This document shows positions 1 to 9,425 of a stretch of 64,000 nt of DNA, piece after piece. Where the stretch lies: the NCBI RefSeq assembly GCF_006716695.1, contig NZ_VFPN01000001.1, positions 1-64,000 of the forward strand, read 5' to 3'. The position numbers were made by a program, and so were the translations under genes. The notes under the pieces were generated by a model. It did no database searches. It was not told the origin of the DNA and saw nothing but the letters and a program-made list of their open reading frames with translations. Source of the stretch: Klugiella xanthotipulae. GTDB lineage: Bacteria; Actinomycetota; Actinomycetes; Actinomycetales; Microbacteriaceae. Position 1 is the first letter of the stretch; the number at the start of each line of letters is the position of its first letter.

Positions 1-2384
1 TGCGCGCCGATGACGTGCCGTTGGACGTGATCGCGGAACTCGGGCGATCCGTGGTCGAGACCGTTGGCGAGAAGCGTTCGACCTGGCGACGCTGGAACCT
101 GACCGCGGAAGCGGCCCGGCAGACGATGAGCTACCGGTTCGCATCCACCTCGGACAGGGAAGCCGTAGTCGGTCTCGTGGTGGATGCCGCCGAGGCCGTG
201 TCTCTGCGTCTGACACCACCGGATCTCGCTTCATCCCCGGCGGTGTTCCAGCGTCCGGATGGCACATCGGTGTTTCGTCCGAAGCACTCCAGCGTGTTCT
301 CCTCCGAACACCTGCTTGCGGCCGAGGACCGACTTCTCGAGCGCGCTCGCACCACGAGCGGTCCGACCGTGCCGCTAGTGACGGTAGAGAAGATCACCGC
401 GAAACCGGACCAGGAAGGACGCCGACTCGGCGGCGATCAAGCCAGTGCGCTCGCCAAGATCGCCATCTCCGGTCGCATCGTTGACGTGCTTGTCGGTCCC
501 GCAGGGGCCGGGAAGACGACGGCCATGTTCGCGCTGCGGCGAGCATGGGAGACCACGCACGGCCCCGGCTCCGTGGTCGGGCTTGCCCCATCGGCGGTCG
601 CGGCGCAGGTCCTCGCCGACGACCTCGATATCGCGACGGAGAACACGTCGAAGTGGTGGCAGAACCACCTCACCACCGGCGAGACCTTCACCACCGGGCA
701 ACTCGTGATCGTGGACGAAGCCTCACTCGCAGGAACACTCTCACTGGACCGGCTTACTGCGCTCGCCTCCGACGCCGGAGCAAAAGTGCTGCTCGTTGGT
801 GACTACGCACAACTGCAATCCATCGACGCCGGCGGAGCATTCTCCCTCCTCGTTCATGACCGGGACGACACCCCGGAACTGGTCGACGTACATCGGTTCG
901 TCAACCCGTGGGAGAAGACCGCCTCCCTCGCCCTCCGGCACGGACGCACCGAGGTCATCGATACCTACATTGAGTACGACCGCATCGAAGGCGGCGAAAC
1001 AGACGAGATGATCGACGCCGCCTACACGGCATGGCGTACAGACATCCTCGCGGGGCGGGCGAGTGTGTTGGTATCGGACTCGAACGAAGCTGTCGCTGAC
1101 CTGAACGCTCGCGCCCGCAACGCGCTGATCCTCGACGGGACCGTGCATGGCGAACGGGAAGCCGACCTTCGCGACGGTGCCCGCGCCGCCATCGGCGATA
1201 CGGTCCTCACCCGCCGCAACGACCGGCGCCTACGCGCGGGCCGGTCGTGGGTGCGCAACGGTGACCGCTGGACGGTCACCGACGTGCGGGAAGACGGGTC
1301 GGTGACCGTGCGCCGGGCCGGAAAGAAATGGGGGTCAATCGTGCTCCCTACTGAGTACGTGACGGAACACCTCGACCTGGGCTACGCGGTGACCTCGTTC
1401 CGGGCACAGGGCATCACCACCGACACCGCACACGTCCTCGTAGATTCGGCGATGACCCACGAGAATCTGTATGTCGCCCTCACCCGCGGCAAAGAGACCA
1501 ACCGCGCCTACGTCGCGGTCGATAAACCCGACCCCGCCCATGACGGCCCGCATCCCGGCGACAACCTCGACGCCACCGCCCGCAGCGTGCTCTTCGGCGT
1601 GCTCCAGCACGTCGGAGCCGAACTCTCCGCCCACGAAACCATCACCGCCGAGCAGGAGGTATGGGGGAACATCGCCCAACTTGCCGCTGAATACGAGACC
1701 ATCGCCGCCGCCGCCCAGCACGACCGCTGGGTCGCGCTCCTGAACGCATCGGGCCTCACCGAGAACGAAACCGAAACGGCCAGCACATCCGACGCTTTCG
1801 GCGCGCTCACCGCTGAACTCCGCCGAGCCGAAGCCAACCACCACGACCTCGACGCGCTGATGCCGCGCTTGGTGCGGGCACGCGGATTCGAGGATGCAGA
1901 CGACCTCGCCGCGATCCTTCACTCCCGTCTCGCCCGCGCCACCAATAGGCCCGCCGGGTCCGGGCGCACACAAAAGCCCCCAAAACTCATTGCCGGTCTC
2001 ATTCCGGAAGCCGTCGGCGCGATAAGTACAGACATGCGGCAGGCGCTCACCGAGCGGCAGCGCCTGATCGAGCAACGAGCGGAAGCTTTGGTCGATGCTG
2101 CGCTCACGAACGGCGCAGCCTGGGTTACCGCGGCCGGGAGACCTCCGACGGACGACAAACTCGCACAGACGTGGAGACGTTGCCTACGGACGGTCGCTGC
2201 GTACCGGGACCGCTACAACGTCACCACGTATCAGCCCCTTCGCAGCACACCCGAAACTAACACGCAGAAGATCGACGCAGCCAGAGCCCAAGCAGCGCTC
2301 GACCGCGCCCGAACTCTCGCCAACCAGAAGACGCCCGACAGGATGCCGCACCCGACCCTTGCACGGCGAGGCCCCACGCTCTAA
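1..2384 (+). CDS. traA: TraA-type conjugative relaxase/helicase, C-terminal part (5' end outside window)
   Basis: The reading frame is open to the left edge, so the gene begins upstream; an internal GTG at 15 is not a convincing start. What remains is the superfamily I helicase half of a MobF/TrwC-like relaxase. A Walker A motif (GPAGAGKTT) lies near 495-521, a Walker B (IVDEAS) near 708-725, and the C-terminal helicase segment has TSFRAQGIT and ENLYVALTRG near 1390-1490. The tail is alpha-helical and charged. By family knowledge the missing N-terminus would carry the nicking tyrosines, and the protein would cut oriT and unwind the transferred strand. It is the main evidence that the left end is conjugative-element DNA. 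Family call is firm; completeness of the gene cannot be judged. Confidence 0.85.
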   Translation, partial: RADDVPLDVIAELGRSVVETVGEKRSTWRRWNLTAEAARQTMSYRFASTSDREAVVGLVVDAAEAVSLRLTPPDLASSPAVFQRPDGTSVFRPKHSSVFSSEHLLAAEDRLLERARTTSGPTVPLVTVEKITAKPDQEGRRLGGDQASALAKIAISGRIVDVLVGPAGAGKTTAMFALRRAWETTHGPGSVVGLAPSAVAAQVLADDLDIATENTSKWWQNHLTTGETFTTGQLVIVDEASLAGTLSLDRLTALASDAGAKVLLVGDYAQLQSIDAGGAFSLLVHDRDDTPELVDVHRFVNPWEKTASLALRHGRTEVIDTYIEYDRIEGGETDEMIDAAYTAWRTDILAGRASVLVSDSNEAVADLNARARNALILDGTVHGEREADLRDGARAAIGDTVLTRRNDRRLRAGRSWVRNGDRWTVTDVREDGSVTVRRAGKKWGSIVLPTEYVTEHLDLGYAVTSFRAQGITTDTAHVLVDSAMTHENLYVALTRGKETNRAYVAVDKPDPAHDGPHPGDNLDATARSVLFGVLQHVGAELSAHETITAEQEVWGNIAQLAAEYETIAAAAQHDRWVALLNASGLTENETETASTSDAFGALTAELRRAEANHHDLDALMPRLVRARGFEDADDLAAILHSRLARATNRPAGSGRTQKPPKLIAGLIPEAVGAISTDMRQALTERQRLIEQRAEALVDAALTNGAAWVTAAGRPPTDDKLAQTWRRCLRTVAAYRDRYNVTTYQPLRSTPETNTQKIDAARAQAALDRARTLANQKTPDRMPHPTLARRGPTL

Positions 2385-2414
2385 CACCAAGGATCAGCGG
2401 GAGGGGTGTCGCGC

Positions 2415-2792
2415 CTACACGGCGACATCATGAGGCGAAGAAAACTCACCAGCAACTGTGCCGAGCACCACTCCGAGGGAATCGTAGAGTCGCCGGGCGC
2501 TCTCCACCGACACCACGAGGCTGCGGCGTCCCGTCGACAACACAACCCAGGTCTCCCAAACACCAACCCGGCGGAACACACTCACAACCAGTTCATCGGG
2601 GTACGACGGTGCCGGCTGACCGGGGACTGCGTCGCACAGATCATCTGGAGCGACAACCGCGACCACCATCTCATCGTTGAAATGCCTCCGATCCACAGGA
2701 TGCTCCTGACCTGTGTGATCGCCCTCGCACCACTCCGGGCACGGCTCCGTCAGCCACTCTGGGCGTCCAAGCGTTGTGGGCTGCTCGTTCAT
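2415..2792 (-). CDS. DUF6907-like small protein
   Basis: About 125 residues. The N-terminal segment CPEWCEGDHTG followed by spaced histidines resembles the putative metal-binding start of DUF6907 proteins, common in actinobacterial integrative elements and of unknown function. The rest reads as a compact beta-rich domain (VVLSTGRRSLVVSVESARRLYDSLG). I chose the ATG at 2792 over an upstream start at 2819 because a GGGAG ribosome site sits about 7 nt before it. It lies antisense to and just downstream of the traA-like gene. A plus-strand frame covering the same bases has poor composition and is taken as a shadow. Function is not inferable. Confidence 0.7.
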   Translation of the reverse strand: MNEQPTTLGRPEWLTEPCPEWCEGDHTGQEHPVDRRHFNDEMVVAVVAPDDLCDAVPGQPAPSYPDELVVSVFRRVGVWETWVVLSTGRRSLVVSVESARRLYDSLGVVLGTVAGEFSSPHDVAV

Positions 2793-2882
2793 GAGTGTTC
2801 TCCCTTCCAGCCCGCGCACACTGCACCGAACTGAATACCCATACAGCCGTCCGTACCTGGGCTATCGCCCCGAGCGCGTAGC

Positions 2883-3881
2883 TCAGAGCGAACGTGGAGG
2901 CACCTGCACCCGGCGGTGCTGATTGACACCCGAGCGGCCGACGACCTGAGCTGTCTTTCCACTGGCTGCCTCGATCAGGTCGTCAACGTCTTGTGTGTTC
3001 GTCACCAGGCGGGCGATGCCCTCCCGCATGAGGCGGTGAGTTCCCGCGCTCGTGACAGAGGTGATCGGGCCTGGAACCGCGCCGACCTCACGGCCCAGAA
3101 GATGAGCCTCGTGGACGACGCCGAGAGCACCGGAACGATACCCTGCCTCGGGCACGATGGTTACCGAAGACAGAGCCGCGAGAAGACGGTTCCTCGCTAA
3201 GAACCGCCACCTTGTCGGCGCGGTGCCTGGCGGGAGCTCACTTACGAGCAAACCAACATCACCAACCTGTCGCAGCAGGTTACGGTTGCCCGCAGGATAG
3301 GGGCGATCCAGACCGCCCGGCAATACCGCGATCGTGCTTCCACCGGCTGCCATCGCAGCCCGATGCGCAGTAGCATCGATGCCGTAGGAACCGCCGGAGA
3401 CAATGATGCGTTCCTCTTTGGCGAGGTCGGATGCCAACTCGGTCGTGACATGCACGCCATAGGAAGTTGCCGCTCGCGCGCCGGTAAAGGTCACCCGATC
3501 ACGAAGCGGCACCGAGAGAAACGAAGTCGCACCGCGCATCCACAGCGCGAGCGGTTCCCGATCCTGTAAACCGTTCAGCCCAGCAGGCCACGATGCATCA
3601 CCGGGAACTAGGACTTCCAGCCCCAGCTGGTCGGTCTCCCGCATCGCGAGCTTCGCCACAGACGCAAGCAGGCGGGGTGCGACTTGGCGACTCCACAACT
3701 CGCCCTCAACCGCATCAAGAATCTCGGGCAGCGTCCCTTCGTCCGCTGCCAACCGCACCGTTTCCACCGCACCGATCGCGGTGACGAGCCTTCCCGTTCG
3801 AGTGTCGCCTGGTTCCGTCGTCGCGGCGAGAACGATCCTCGCGGCTCGTTCGTCTTTGGCGAGAGAAGCGATCGTGACCAT
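2883..3881 (-). CDS. dprA: DprA/Smf-family DNA-processing protein
   Basis: About 332 residues with the DprA Rossmann core. GARAATSYG, the glycine-rich SGGSYGIDATAHRAAM, the loop AVLPGGLDRPYPAGNRNL and the motif RNRLLAALSSVTIVPEAGYRSGAL are all classical. DprA binds single-stranded DNA and loads RecA during transformation; copies on conjugative elements are common and may help process incoming strands. The ATG at 3881 has a GGAG six bases upstream; a second ATG at 3893 overlaps that ribosome site. The frame stays open further upstream without good support. The N-terminal 80 residues are divergent, and the last 35 residues lack a recognisable winged-helix domain. Confidence 0.88.
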   Translation of the reverse strand: MVTIASLAKDERAARIVLAATTEPGDTRTGRLVTAIGAVETVRLAADEGTLPEILDAVEGELWSRQVAPRLLASVAKLAMRETDQLGLEVLVPGDASWPAGLNGLQDREPLALWMRGATSFLSVPLRDRVTFTGARAATSYGVHVTTELASDLAKEERIIVSGGSYGIDATAHRAAMAAGGSTIAVLPGGLDRPYPAGNRNLLRQVGDVGLLVSELPPGTAPTRWRFLARNRLLAALSSVTIVPEAGYRSGALGVVHEAHLLGREVGAVPGPITSVTSAGTHRLMREGIARLVTNTQDVDDLIEAASGKTAQVVGRSGVNQHRRVQVPPRSL

Positions 3882-4088
3882 GCTGTGCTCCATCCATCGA
3901 GTTGACAGACAGGTGCGCGGGAGGGATGACGGCAGGCGGTTATCGACGAAATTGATGTTCCTCGCTGAAAAGGTCAGGTGTATGTTGGAAGGACGGCGAT
4001 TCTTCTCAGGTTCGTTCTCAGACACGATGGCATGGCCGCCCGCATGGCAGTCCTTCAAGGTTCTTCGTCGCCGAACCGAGAAAGGACT

Positions 4089-4433
4089 ATGATTATGCTC
4101 CGTCTCCTCTGGAACCTCAGCGTTCACGTTCGGAACGCGCTACACCGGTTCGCGCCCACCAACATCCTCAGCGATGCGATCCGTACTCGCCGGGGCCTGA
4201 AATGGGGTATCCCGGTGATGCTCCTTGCAGTGCCCTACCTCTACGCCGCCTACCTCTGCACCGTCGTCATCGACGGAGGCGGGCCCGGCTGGCTCTACCT
4301 GCTCGTGCTGCTGTTCATCTGGAACGCCATGAAGATGATCTGGATCGGCCCCGTTAGCCTCGTACTGCTGATTCGTGCCCGGGCCATAGAAGCCGGGCAG
4401 AGCCACGCAATCCAGGCAGGCCGCACCCCCTAA
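4089..4433 (+). CDS. small two-helix membrane protein of the mobile element
   Basis: About 114 residues. Two strongly hydrophobic stretches are visible: WGIPVMLLAVPYLYAAYLC near residues 38-56, and a longer one from WLYLLVLLFIW through IGPVSLVLLI. A basic N-terminus and a polar tail flank them, so it should be an inner-membrane protein with cytoplasmic ends. The ATG at 4089 has AAAGGA just upstream; the frame is open further back but that part is basic and unlike a gene. I do not recognise a family with confidence. It sits divergently from dprA, in the position where conjugative elements of this type often carry a short membrane protein. Confidence 0.6.
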   Translation: MIMLRLLWNLSVHVRNALHRFAPTNILSDAIRTRRGLKWGIPVMLLAVPYLYAAYLCTVVIDGGGPGWLYLLVLLFIWNAMKMIWIGPVSLVLLIRARAIEAGQSHAIQAGRTP

Positions 4434-4582
4434 CGAGGCGGACAGAACGTTGTCGCGTACGTCGTTGAGGATATGTGGTGTTTGACTGTCGTCCGCAGAT
4501 GACGTGCCCAACAATGGTGCATGTCAATCCCTTTGGCGCGGAAGAGGAGAACTCTCACCTGGTGGCTGTAGATAAATACTTG

Positions 4583-4588
4583 TAGACT
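4583..4588 (+). promoter_or_regulatory. possible -10 element of a leaderless promoter for the XRE/DUF1643/methylase cassette
   Basis: TAGACT lies 7 bp before the ATG of the XRE gene, and no ribosome site is visible between them. That spacing would start transcription at or next to the ATG, as is common in actinobacteria. No clear -35 is seen. This is inference from spacing only. Confidence 0.3.
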
Positions 4589-4595
4589 TGACCCT

Positions 4596-4865
4596 ATGGC
4601 GCGTTCCCGAGTGAGTGATGCTGATCGCGAGTTCGGTCAGCATCTAGGTGAGTACCTTCGCGATGTTCGGACCAGCGCGAAGCTGTCTGCGCAGCAGGTC
4701 GCCGAGGCCAGCTCGCTGAGCATCGACACAGTTCGAAGTATCGAGACGGGACGAATCAAAGCTCCTTCATTCTTCACCGTTGCCCACATCGCTTCCGCTC
4801 TGGGCCTCGGGCTCGACCAGATACGCGATGCCATCGAGGTTAGGCAGGCAGGGCGACGAAGTTGA
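4596..4865 (+). CDS. XRE-family (HTH_3) transcriptional regulator
   Basis: 89 residues that are almost entirely a Cro/CI-type helix-turn-helix: LGEYLRDVRTSAKLSAQQVAEASSLSIDTVRSIETGRIKAPSFFTVAHIASALGLGLDQI. No ligand or oligomerisation domain follows. It opens a five-gene cassette in which each gene overlaps the next by about four bases, so it very probably controls that cassette and may autoregulate. No Shine-Dalgarno sequence precedes the ATG. A TAGACT hexamer at 4583-4588, 7 bp upstream, could be a -10 element giving a leaderless transcript. Family call is certain; target operator not identified. Confidence 0.9.
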   Translation: MARSRVSDADREFGQHLGEYLRDVRTSAKLSAQQVAEASSLSIDTVRSIETGRIKAPSFFTVAHIASALGLGLDQIRDAIEVRQAGRRS

Positions 4866-5497
4866 CCATATCTAGACCAGATCATGAGAACCGAGTACGG
4901 ACGTCGAATAGAGGAACGCTCTGCGCTGTATTGCTGAACCCTAGTTTCAACGCTGAGAATTCAGTCAGCTATTCAAACCTTGGAGTGGCAGCAGCTTCAC
5001 TCGGGTTCGATTCATTTCACATCGTTAATCTCATTCAAGTCCAGAGTCGGAATTCAAAAGAGCTCGCACAGAAGGCGATCGATCAAGAACCATGGCTGGT
5101 ATCGCGTCCTGAGATTTGCCAATCACTCAACTCCGCCGATGAAGTGGTCTTCGCCTGGGGGGCCTCACGTCTCGCTGGCCAAGCTAATCGACACAAGGAC
5201 GAACAGGTCGAGTGGACAATTCAGCAGACCGTTCGTGCCGGACATACCGAGGTTCTGCTGATGAACGGGAGCCCGCGTCATCCGTCGCGGTGGAGACAAT
5301 ATGTCGGACCCCAGAAGATGCGCGTGACGGGCGACACTCTTGAAGATCGATTTCGCAAGGTGCTGAACCCACACCCGATTGAAGAAGTGTGTGGTCTAGG
5401 CGGAAGCCGCGTGTCAGAGGCCCCAGCAATGATGAGACAAGCGTCAATCAACAATGAAGACACGGATCTACCAGTAAATAAAGGAGGGATGAGTTGA
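4862..5497 (+). CDS. DUF1643-family protein in the methylase/GHKL cassette
   Basis: 211 residues. The segment CAVLLNPSFNAENSVSYSNLGVAAASLGFDSFHIVNLIQ followed by SADEVVFAWGASRL and VLLMNGSPRHPSRW is the DUF1643 pattern, a small alpha/beta domain of unknown biochemical role often found on phages and mobile elements. The start is a TTG that overlaps the TGA of the XRE gene (TTGA), implying translational coupling. The downstream methylase starts at the stop codon of this gene in the same way. The last 40 residues are polar and poorly conserved in look. A nucleotide- or base-binding role would fit the fold but is inference. Confidence 0.75.
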   Translation: MTISRPDHENRVRTSNRGTLCAVLLNPSFNAENSVSYSNLGVAAASLGFDSFHIVNLIQVQSRNSKELAQKAIDQEPWLVSRPEICQSLNSADEVVFAWGASRLAGQANRHKDEQVEWTIQQTVRAGHTEVLLMNGSPRHPSRWRQYVGPQKMRVTGDTLEDRFRKVLNPHPIEEVCGLGGSRVSEAPAMMRQASINNEDTDLPVNKGGMS

Positions 5498-6861
5498 CTC
5501 TCACACCTCTCGCTGCATCAACACCGTCAGAGTCTCGGGCCGAGCAACTTCGAACAAGACTCAAACAGCGTACCCACGACGACCCGAATTTCTGGGCTTT
5601 CAATGAGCTCGGCAGCAGGTCTGGAAACCACGCACTTTTCCAGTATCCCGCGATGATGGTTCCCGAGCTACAGGGTGCATTGCTTGATGACGTTCTCGAA
5701 GTGCAGACAGACGCGAAACTCGTCTATGACCCGTTTGCTGGCTCAGGAACGGTGATGCTGGAGAGCCTCTACAGAGGGCTCGACTTTCACGGGAGTGACA
5801 TCAACCCATTGGCGATACTTCTTTGTCAAGTGAAAGCGGCGCCCCCATCGCAAGATGATGCGCTCGCGGCAGTTCAAATCATCCTTGATCTCGCTAAGAC
5901 TGATTCGGAAGTTGAGATCCCAGAATTCCCGGGAATCGACAAATGGTTCAAGCCCGAGATTAAGGCGGGGTTAGCTCGCCTACGCGAGGCAATCAAGAAG
6001 CAAGCTGATCTTGATACACGCCGATTCCTTTGGATCTGTCTAGCCGAGACCATCAGGCTGGTATCGAACTCCCGAATCTCGACGTTCAAGCTTCACACCT
6101 ACACAGCAGAAGACATCGCGAAACGAGTAACTGACGCGATCAAAGTCTTCGAGGGTGTTGCGACTCTAAACGCCGCTCGAGTGGCAAAACACTGGACTCG
6201 GATAGAGCAGGCTCCTCGCCAAGGCGGCACAGCGCAAGCGCTCCTGCTCCCTGGTGCAGTCTCGAACCCATGGACAGCACCTCGTCAGGCCGACATTTTG
6301 ATGACGTCGCCCCCTTACGGCGACAACAAGACTACGGTGCCCTACGGGCAGCACAGCTACCTCCCACTGCGGTGGTTGGATGCAAATGACATCCCGGGCG
6401 GATTCGATCCTGGCCTTCTGGATTCTACATCACGAATCGACACGATGAGCCTTGGTGGTTCTTTGAAGATGGCAGACGTTGCACGAGAAGGACTTGAACA
6501 GGACTCGCCCGCACTCGCTGATTTTCTCCTCAAGATCCAAGATGTTCCGGCTCTGCGGAAAAAGGTTCTTTCCTTTTGTCGGGACTATCAGAACTCTTTA
6601 ACGTTGGTAAGTGCCAGGCTCAAGCCCGGTGCGTTTTGTTTTTTCACCTTGGGGGAACGCCGAGTCGGCAAGCAGGTATTTCCACTCGTGGAAATCACGA
6701 AACAGCTTCTCGAAGCTGAAGGCCATGACGTCGTGACCGTGATTGAGCGAGTCCTTCCCGCAGGCCGAAAGCGTATGGCGTCAAAGAACAGCGAAGGGGC
6801 GACTATGGCCACCGAGTGGATTCTTGTGACAGAGGCACGGAAGGACGCGGTTAGTTCATGA
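5494..6861 (+). CDS. site-specific DNA methyltransferase (N4-cytosine/N6-adenine class)
   Basis: 455 residues. AdoMet-binding motif I is DPFAGSGT at residues 79-86, with the following acidic motif in LDFHGSDINPLA. Catalytic motif IV is TSPPYG around residues 271-276. Motif I before motif IV marks an amino-methyltransferase, and serine before PPY is more usual for N4-cytosine than for N6-adenine enzymes; that subtype is inference. A target-recognition region probably lies between, around residues 100-260. The TTG start overlaps the DUF1643 stop, and the stop overlaps the ATG of the GHKL gene. No restriction nuclease with a recognisable PD-(D/E)XK or HNH motif is in the cassette, so restriction, if any, must come from the two following proteins. 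Confidence 0.88.
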   Translation: MTLTPLAASTPSESRAEQLRTRLKQRTHDDPNFWAFNELGSRSGNHALFQYPAMMVPELQGALLDDVLEVQTDAKLVYDPFAGSGTVMLESLYRGLDFHGSDINPLAILLCQVKAAPPSQDDALAAVQIILDLAKTDSEVEIPEFPGIDKWFKPEIKAGLARLREAIKKQADLDTRRFLWICLAETIRLVSNSRISTFKLHTYTAEDIAKRVTDAIKVFEGVATLNAARVAKHWTRIEQAPRQGGTAQALLLPGAVSNPWTAPRQADILMTSPPYGDNKTTVPYGQHSYLPLRWLDANDIPGGFDPGLLDSTSRIDTMSLGGSLKMADVAREGLEQDSPALADFLLKIQDVPALRKKVLSFCRDYQNSLTLVSARLKPGAFCFFTLGERRVGKQVFPLVEITKQLLEAEGHDVVTVIERVLPAGRKRMASKNSEGATMATEWILVTEARKDAVSS

Positions 6862-9425
6862 GTGAACTTTTGCCGGAGGAGATTGATTTGAAGTATCGCG
6901 CTGACCGAATGATGCACTTTGAAGTGCACCCATCCGTGCTCTTCAAACTCGGGGAAGATTTGATCACGGACGATGCCCAAGCGCTCGTCGAGTTAGTGAA
7001 AAACGCCTACGATGCCGATGCTCAAACGGTGCGCATTGAGATTGACACTGAGAATTGGTTTGACCGGGTTACAGGAGAGCTCGTCGCGCCCGGGGCTGAG
7101 ACCCACGACGGTGCCGTCAGAGGTCGGCTTACCGTACGCGATGACGGCCACGGGATGGACTTAGACGCTATTCGAGATGGATGGCTTACGGTATCCAACA
7201 GCCGCAAACGTGCCTTCAAATTAGCGGGACATAAAACCAGCGCAGGACGAACTCCCCTCGGGGACAAGGGACTTGGCCGCCTCGGAGTACAGAGATTGGG
7301 TGGGATTGTCAGCTTGTCGACTGTTCCAAATGGTCAACCGGGCGGGCAAGTGCGCCACGAAGTGCACATCGACTGGACGAAATTTGCTCACGCGGATAAC
7401 CTCACCTCTGTCTCGTTGCCGGTTTCCAGCTTGGCGGCGGGAGTGAGTGAACCGGGGACGACAATTACCGTTCTGGGGCTCGCGAACCTGGCGTATTGGG
7501 AGGGTAAAGGCGACCTCGACCTGCAAAAACAACTTGCGGCGATTCTCTCACCATATGAAAACGCGGCGGGCCTGCGGGTCTTTATCAAGATCAACCATGC
7601 TGAAATCGACACTCGCAGAGAGGCAAAGAGACTACTCGAAGCGGCCCCAACCATTCTGAGCTTCACATACGAAAATGGAGTATTTCGGATAGAAGGGCGA
7701 ACACAGGTTTCAGCATTGCGCGGACGTTCGTCGGAGGAGCAATCTAATTATCGCAGGATTCTCGCTCCAGACAATGGGTTTGCGTTTGCTGAGTGGCTAC
7801 TCCGAGAGCGAGCTTCGCGGTCTCGTGCCGTTGGCGCTGAACTCGGTGACGATAAGTACTTCATTAGATTTTCGCGCACGTTAACCTTTAACGAAGCAGT
7901 TGAGGTGGGGCATCTAGCAGGGGACCCTGGACCATTCGCTGGCGAGATCAGTTCCTTTAACTACAACCGCACCGAAGATTCTGCTCTTGACAGCTCGAGC
8001 GAGCTGCGGGAATTCGCGAGAGCGATTGCGGGTATTCGTGTTTTTCGGGATGGTTTCGGCATCCGACTGGACGATGACTGGCTAGGCTTGTCTCAGCAGC
8101 AAACGACCGCATCTTCATATTACGGACTTCGACCTCTGAACTCTGCTGGATATGTCAACATCACTGCGCGAGAAAACGCAGCACTCGAAGAAACTTCGAG
8201 CAGGGAAGCATTTCGTGACACTCCTGCTTGGCGCGGTTTCCATGACCTGATGCAGCAGGTCGTCCGTTTTGCTCGCGAGACGCAGGAACTCGTCCGCCGA
8301 AACTGGAATACTTACGTTCGGGAGCAGAACACCCCTACGGAAATTGATGAGACAGCGTCTCCTTCGGTGATCAGTAAGCACATTGCTGACCGTGCCTCTC
8401 AGGTGAGCCTTGCGAAAGGTCGAAGTGCAGAGGTCAAGAAAGCGCTTGTTGAGCTTGAAGGAACCATAGCGTCGCTTGAAGAGTCGCAGCACGACTCCTC
8501 TCAGGCAGTCTGGGCTGACCCAAAGCTGCAAGCGGCAGTCGAAAAGGCAACTTCAGAAATCCGGGATGTGCAATCAAAGCTCACGACAACTCTCGCCAAT
8601 CTCGACGAAATCATGGCGACTGTTCGAGACCTTGAGGGAGCTGCTGCGCTCTTGCAAGAGAAAGTTGAGGTTGCCGACGAGCGGGTCAGTGATGCGTGGG
8701 ATTCTGTCGCCCTCGGTCTGAGCGCGGAAGTTCTAGCCCATGAGGTCGATCAAATTTCGGACCGTCTTCGTGGGCGAAGTCATCAGATACTTGACTACTT
8801 GCGCAAGCAAAACCCTGTTGATACCCGGACCATGGCGTATGCCGAGCATGTACGTGCTTCGGCTGCCGAACTTGTGCGACAGGTGTCGCGATTGAATCCC
8901 GCGCTCCGCTTTCGGCGCGATACCAAGTCGACCCACAGGGTATCTGCCCTCGTTGCTTCTGCGATTGACTACCACGGCCCAAGGCTCGCGCAAAAAAACA
9001 TCGAAATCACTCTGATGGAGGAGCGAGACTTCGCCATTCGCATCAACGAGGGCAAGTTTATGCAAATGATTGACAACTTGATCAGAAACAGTGAGTACTG
9101 GGTCGACCGCGATATCAAGCAGAAGTCGCTTAGCAAAGGGGAAATTGTGATCACCGTCGATCTACCGCGCGTGCGTGTAAGAGACAACGGGCCAGGGGTT
9201 CAGCCGGTAATTGAAGATTCTCTATTCGACGCATTCGTCACGATGAAGCCCTCAGCAGAAGGGCGGGGGCTTGGGCTATTCGTGGTCGGACAGCTTCTGG
9301 ATTCTGAGGGTGCCACACTTGGACTTTCGGATCATCGGAACTTTAATGGAAGGCGGGACACTTTTGAGATCGACCTTCGTGCCTTGTTAGCCGACGCCGA
9401 AACTGTGAATGGCGGCCAAAATTGA
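6858..9425 (+). CDS. double-GHKL protein: paraMORC/Hsp90-like N-terminal ATPase plus histidine-kinase-like C-terminus
   Basis: 855 residues. The N-terminal ATPase has LVELVKNAYDAD (E45, N49), the G1 box DDGHGM (95-100) and LGDKGLGRLGVQRLG (about 134-148); the last is typical of MORC/paraMORC and MutL-Hsp90 relatives. Residues 500-610 are a long heptad-like coiled coil. A second, histidine-kinase-type module follows: an H-box-like LSAEVLAHEVDQ with H628, an N-box DNLIRNSEYW (N740, N744), a G1 box RVRDNGPGV (D776) and a G2 box GRGLGLFVVG (from 802). Two complete GHKL sites in one chain is unusual. The ATG overlaps the methylase stop (ATGA). ParaMORC ATPases are known from restriction-modification neighbourhoods (Iyer, Abhiman and Aravind), so a DNA-sensing, defence-related signalling role is a reasonable inference. 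Confidence 0.85.
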   Translation: MSELLPEEIDLKYRADRMMHFEVHPSVLFKLGEDLITDDAQALVELVKNAYDADAQTVRIEIDTENWFDRVTGELVAPGAETHDGAVRGRLTVRDDGHGMDLDAIRDGWLTVSNSRKRAFKLAGHKTSAGRTPLGDKGLGRLGVQRLGGIVSLSTVPNGQPGGQVRHEVHIDWTKFAHADNLTSVSLPVSSLAAGVSEPGTTITVLGLANLAYWEGKGDLDLQKQLAAILSPYENAAGLRVFIKINHAEIDTRREAKRLLEAAPTILSFTYENGVFRIEGRTQVSALRGRSSEEQSNYRRILAPDNGFAFAEWLLRERASRSRAVGAELGDDKYFIRFSRTLTFNEAVEVGHLAGDPGPFAGEISSFNYNRTEDSALDSSSELREFARAIAGIRVFRDGFGIRLDDDWLGLSQQQTTASSYYGLRPLNSAGYVNITARENAALEETSSREAFRDTPAWRGFHDLMQQVVRFARETQELVRRNWNTYVREQNTPTEIDETASPSVISKHIADRASQVSLAKGRSAEVKKALVELEGTIASLEESQHDSSQAVWADPKLQAAVEKATSEIRDVQSKLTTTLANLDEIMATVRDLEGAAALLQEKVEVADERVSDAWDSVALGLSAEVLAHEVDQISDRLRGRSHQILDYLRKQNPVDTRTMAYAEHVRASAAELVRQVSRLNPALRFRRDTKSTHRVSALVASAIDYHGPRLAQKNIEITLMEERDFAIRINEGKFMQMIDNLIRNSEYWVDRDIKQKSLSKGEIVITVDLPRVRVRDNGPGVQPVIEDSLFDAFVTMKPSAEGRGLGLFVVGQLLDSEGATLGLSDHRNFNGRRDTFEIDLRALLADAETVNGGQN

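Noticed and set aside
2406-2834. 142-codon plus-strand frame opposite the DUF6907-like gene
   Set aside because: Composition is unlike a protein and no ribosome site is seen; the minus-strand frame has a motif and a good ribosome site.
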